Below, one piece after another: positions 23,537-25,954 of a stretch of DNA of 25,954 bases. This DNA is from Desulfotignum sp. (lineage in GTDB: Bacteria; Desulfobacterota; Desulfobacteria; Desulfobacterales; Desulfobacteraceae): assembly GCA_021737445.1 (NCBI GenBank), contig JAIPDY010000014.1, positions 1 to 25,954 of the forward strand, read 5' to 3'. The notes below the pieces were generated by a model. It searched no databases and was not told the DNA's origin. It saw only the letters and a program-made list of their open reading frames with translations. A program made the position numbers and the translations under genes. Each line of letters begins with the position of its first letter. Position 1 is the first letter of the stretch.

Positions 23537-23968
23537 ATGGCACACCAGGATAAAGGACATTATGCCGGCAAACACCCGGACAGGAAAATTGATCCTGTTA
23601 TTGCAGAAAAACTCAACACGCTGATAAAACAAAACCGGTTGTCTTGTGCTGCAGCACATAAGGCAGCGGCCGATCTCAAGGTGTCTCCTGAACAGATCGG
23701 TATCCAGGCAGACCTGATGGAGGTACGTATCGTCAAGTGCCAGCTGGGCCTTTTCGGGTATGAACCTGAACCCAAACGCATCGATCCGGGTATTGATATC
23801 TCTGACGACCTGTGGGCGCATATTGAAAACAAAAGTGTTGACGGCAGGCTGTCGTGTAAAACATGCTGGAATATAGCCCAAAAATTTGCAGTCAGCCGCC
23901 TGGAGATGGGATCGGCCTGCGAGAAGATCAACATCCGCATCAAACCCTGCCAGCTGGGTGCGTTTTAA
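23537..23968 (+). CDS. Tandem-module cysteine protein of unknown function
   Basis: The product has 143 residues built from two copies of one 41-residue module, at 33-73 and 103-143, exactly 70 residues apart and alignable without gaps. Fifteen positions are identical, including RLSC at the start, VS and G in the middle, and RI..CQLG.F at the end. Each copy therefore has two invariant cysteines: Cys37/Cys68 and Cys107/Cys138; Cys110 and Cys128 are extra. The module's middle (A...L.VS..Q.G...D) resembles a helix-turn-helix, and the pattern recalls conserved hypothetical proteins of anaerobic Desulfobacterota, but no function is assigned. A metal-binding or redox-responsive role is inference. 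The SD GGGAAGG is 5 nt before the ATG, a strong site. It stands alone between the PPDK regulator and the aldehyde oxidoreductase unit. Confidence 0.8.
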   Translation: MAHQDKGHYAGKHPDRKIDPVIAEKLNTLIKQNRLSCAAAHKAAADLKVSPEQIGIQADLMEVRIVKCQLGLFGYEPEPKRIDPGIDISDDLWAHIENKSVDGRLSCKTCWNIAQKFAVSRLEMGSACEKINIRIKPCQLGAF

Positions 23969-24004
23969 AACATCTGGTCATGATTGCAGATACAAACAGG
24001 GTGG

Positions 24005-24391
24005 TTACTCATCTGTGGTATCCCGGGATGCCGACAATTTCTGGCGATTTTTTTGTTTACGCCGCTTTTTCTGCCGGCGGATCTTTCTGATATGCTCTGT
24101 CAGGGCAGCATCTTTGCCTGCTCTTTCTGCCTCAATTTTTTCAGCCAGTGCCCGCAGCGCCACAAACCGGTTCAGGTGCAGGGAGCGGTGCCTGCCCACC
24201 TTTACTGAAAGTCCGGTTTCACGATGACGGATGAACACGGCTGAAGATGATTTATTGACCTTTTGTCCGCCGCGGCCCGATGCTTTGATGAATTTTTCCT
24301 CAAGATCGGTTTTGCGTATGCCCAGCTCCGCCAGTTTCTGTTCCAGGGCAGCCAGCTTTTTTTCACTGGGTCCGTTCCTGTCTGATCCCAT
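24005..24391 (-). CDS. GGQ-type release-factor-like protein (ArfB/YaeJ-like)
   Basis: A stop-codon-independent peptidyl-tRNA hydrolase of the class I release factor superfamily, likely used to rescue stalled ribosomes. The 128 residues lack the codon-recognition domain of RF1/RF2. The catalytic GGQ is at 41-43 in KASGRGGQKVNKSSSAVFIRH. The C-terminus is a strongly basic tail (RKIRRQKKRRKQKNRQKL), which in ArfB enters the empty mRNA channel. A short N-terminal helix precedes the core. The SD AAAGGAG is 6 nt before the ATG. It follows the aldehyde:ferredoxin oxidoreductase gene by 26 nt on the same strand. It could instead belong to the closely related RF-H or C12orf65-like subgroup. Confidence 0.85.
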   Translation of the reverse strand: MGSDRNGPSEKKLAALEQKLAELGIRKTDLEEKFIKASGRGGQKVNKSSSAVFIRHRETGLSVKVGRHRSLHLNRFVALRALAEKIEAERAGKDAALTEHIRKIRRQKKRRKQKNRQKLSASRDTTDE

Positions 24392-24417
24392 GGAACGCTC
24401 CTTTCAGGGCCTGTGCC

Positions 24418-25954
24418 TCACATATCCCCCAGTCCAAGGCGGTCCAGGGTTTCAGCACGCTGTTTTCCGGTATCGGGATCCCATTGGCGTAATTGATAAA
24501 ACCGCCTGCGCATGGATTCAAAAACCGCCTTGTCCAGGGTCATGCCCCTGCGGGTGAGCACCTGGTCACCCGGCCCCGGCACCAGCACTTGAGGGTTCAT
24601 GAAAACCGTTTCAACCGGCGTGGTATAGTTAAACCGGGCCACATCATCGTCAACCAGGGGACGTCGGCCTTCCCGGATCAAAATAGCCCGTTCCAGGTTA
24701 AAGATACGTTCCCCGAAAAGACGGAGACCTTGTTCATCCATGTCAATACCGGTGACAGCTGTAAATGTCCGGGCTTCCAGACCGGGATCACCCACATGAT
24801 CTGGCGTATGCCAGGACACCATGACCGGCCAGCAGGAATCGCACAGCAAAAGACTGTCCTTGGCATAAGTGCGGTCCATGATCTTCACCGCTGCCTGGGC
24901 CTTGCCTTCATGGGTCATCAGGTCCCAGGCCTTGTCATGGCCCCAGAACCGGGCCGCGGCCCTGCGAAACACCTCATTGTCTACCGGAGAGGTTTTGGGA
25001 TCATTGAGGTGCATCACCCACAGTCCGGCCAGGCGGCTGACCTCATGGAGCATGGCAATGGGCTGCCGGGGGGAAAATGCATACAGCAGTCCGTTCATGA
25101 GATATTCCCTGGCAGAATAGGTGGCCCCGTCCCCCACACCAGACACCTCAGGTGCAAATTGCGCCTTTGCTTCAGGTCCCAGGGTTTCACCGGCCCGGAG
25201 CAGTCCTTCAGCCAGGATATCGCCAAACCCCTGTCGATGGCTGATCATCTGTGCCAGTGTATTGAAAAATTCAAGGGTACCCAGCTGGGACATATCCAGA
25301 CCGGTCTGTTTTTGTGTCAGCACACCGGCCTGGTCACAGGCTGACAGCCAGTGGATGATGTTGGTCATCTCCATGGTGCACAAAGACATATCATTGCAGA
25401 TGCCTGTGGCCTGAACCGCGATTTCAGACGACAGATCCGGCCGGCCGGCCACCCAGGGGAAATACACAAACATGGACTGGCATTTTCTTACCATGGTTTC
25501 ACCGGAGGCGGTTTGGAGCCGGTTTCTGTACATGCAGTCCAGCCCGCACTGAAAACAGGAGGATTTTCCCGTCCGCCGCACCTGTTCAAGATTAAACGGC
25601 AAAAACATGGGGTCTTTGCGGTTCAGTTCAATGGCCTGGTGGTTGAGTTTTTTTAACCGGTCCGGATGTGCCGCAGGGATGGTGCCGCTGCCGTTCACGG
25701 CAATGGCTTTGAGATGCTTGGATCCCATGACCGCACCAAATCCGCCGGTGGCGCTGCCCTCGTTATCGGTCATGATGTTGGCGCTGCGGCACCGGTTTTC
25801 ACCGGCCACACCCGTGGTGATCATGCGGGTGGAATCACCGTGGATATCTTTGAGGCGCTGTTGTACCGCAGAAACCCCCTGCCCCCAAAGATCTGCGGCA
25901 TCCCTGATCTGTGCGCCGCTGTCATCGATATGCAGGTACACAGGCCGGTGTGCC
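24418..25954 (-). CDS. Aldehyde:ferredoxin oxidoreductase (tungstopterin), N-terminus beyond the window
   Basis: Tungsten-pterin and [4Fe-4S] enzyme that interconverts aldehydes and carboxylic acids with ferredoxin. The frame is open to the right edge, reading AHRPVYLHIDD before the first in-window start codon (GTG at 25941), so roughly the first 100 residues are missing. Family features are RSANIMTDNEGSATGGFGAVMGSKHLKAI and the cluster motif C-x2-C-x3-C in SCFQCGLDCMY (Cys codons at 25555-25557, 25546-25548 and 25534-25536). A candidate fourth ligand lies in LLLCDSCWPV (about 24833-24844). The C-terminus has NLERAILIREG, typical of the family. Physiological aldehyde unknown. It ends 26 nt before the GGQ protein gene. 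Confidence 0.92.
   Translation of the reverse strand, partial: AHRPVYLHIDDSGAQIRDAADLWGQGVSAVQQRLKDIHGDSTRMITTGVAGENRCRSANIMTDNEGSATGGFGAVMGSKHLKAIAVNGSGTIPAAHPDRLKKLNHQAIELNRKDPMFLPFNLEQVRRTGKSSCFQCGLDCMYRNRLQTASGETMVRKCQSMFVYFPWVAGRPDLSSEIAVQATGICNDMSLCTMEMTNIIHWLSACDQAGVLTQKQTGLDMSQLGTLEFFNTLAQMISHRQGFGDILAEGLLRAGETLGPEAKAQFAPEVSGVGDGATYSAREYLMNGLLYAFSPRQPIAMLHEVSRLAGLWVMHLNDPKTSPVDNEVFRRAAARFWGHDKAWDLMTHEGKAQAAVKIMDRTYAKDSLLLCDSCWPVMVSWHTPDHVGDPGLEARTFTAVTGIDMDEQGLRLFGERIFNLERAILIREGRRPLVDDDVARFNYTTPVETVFMNPQVLVPGPGDQVLTRRGMTLDKAVFESMRRRFYQLRQWDPDTGKQRAETLDRLGLGDM

Noticed and set aside
23969..24004. Possible terminator between the CQLG protein gene and the converging GGQ gene
   Set aside because: Only a 5-bp stem (ATCTG/CAGAT) could be drawn and no T-run follows.
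1..25954. CRISPR array, insertion sequence, prophage or other mobile element
   Set aside because: No spaced direct repeats, transposase or integrase motifs, or terminal inverted repeats were seen. The single tRNA gene shows no integrase or partial tRNA copy near it.

Overview
The window looks like chromosomal DNA from a strictly anaerobic Gram-negative bacterium, most likely a sulfate-reducing Desulfobacterota of the Desulfobacter/Desulfotignum type. The pointers are an outer-membrane lipid transport (Mla) locus, a giant 2-hydroxyacyl-CoA-dehydratase-type activase, a tungsten aldehyde:ferredoxin oxidoreductase, pyruvate phosphate dikinase with its regulator, and QueH in place of an oxygen-era queuosine enzyme. 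The genus is inference; no 16S or ribosomal protein gene is present. Gene density is very high: no gene-free stretch exceeds about 235 bases, and the longest one holds a tRNA.

Layout. 1-809: 3' part of a carbon-nitrogen hydrolase (+), cut by the left edge. 799-3650: minus-strand operon mlaE-mlaF-mlaD-mlaA without mlaC or mlaB. 3651-3805: divergent control region with a perfect 27-bp palindrome and an ATACGTAT site. 3806-8480: plus-strand pair of a ribbon-helix-helix-like protein and a 1399-residue double activase. 8529-12266: murA-comEC (-). 12313-12484: tRNA-Leu(UAA) with its own promoter and terminator (-). 12502-13380: rarD (-). 13534-15360: maf-yggS-queH (+). 15357-19725: ABC-F ATPase, small two-helix membrane protein and a PilB/GspE ATPase carrying a C-terminal cyclic-nucleotide-binding domain (-). 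19896-22607: ppdK (+), meeting its own kinase/phosphorylase regulator (22604-23458, -) tail to tail. 23537-23968: a small cysteine-containing protein made of two copies of one module (+). 24005-25954: a GGQ release-factor-like gene behind an aldehyde:ferredoxin oxidoreductase cut by the right edge (-).

How the parts work together. Most genes are housekeeping: lipid asymmetry, peptidoglycan precursor synthesis, DNA uptake, tRNA modification, PLP homeostasis, ribosome rescue, and PEP/pyruvate interconversion. Less ordinary points are the RHH-like gene surrounded by palindromic sites and translationally close to the giant activase; the PilB-type ATPase that joins a degenerate MshEN-like N-terminus to an intact-looking cNMP cassette; and the duplicated C...RI..CQLG.F protein. 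Several neighbours converge with overlapping stop codons, so there is no room for a terminator between them.

All family assignments come from reading motifs by eye; no database search was run.
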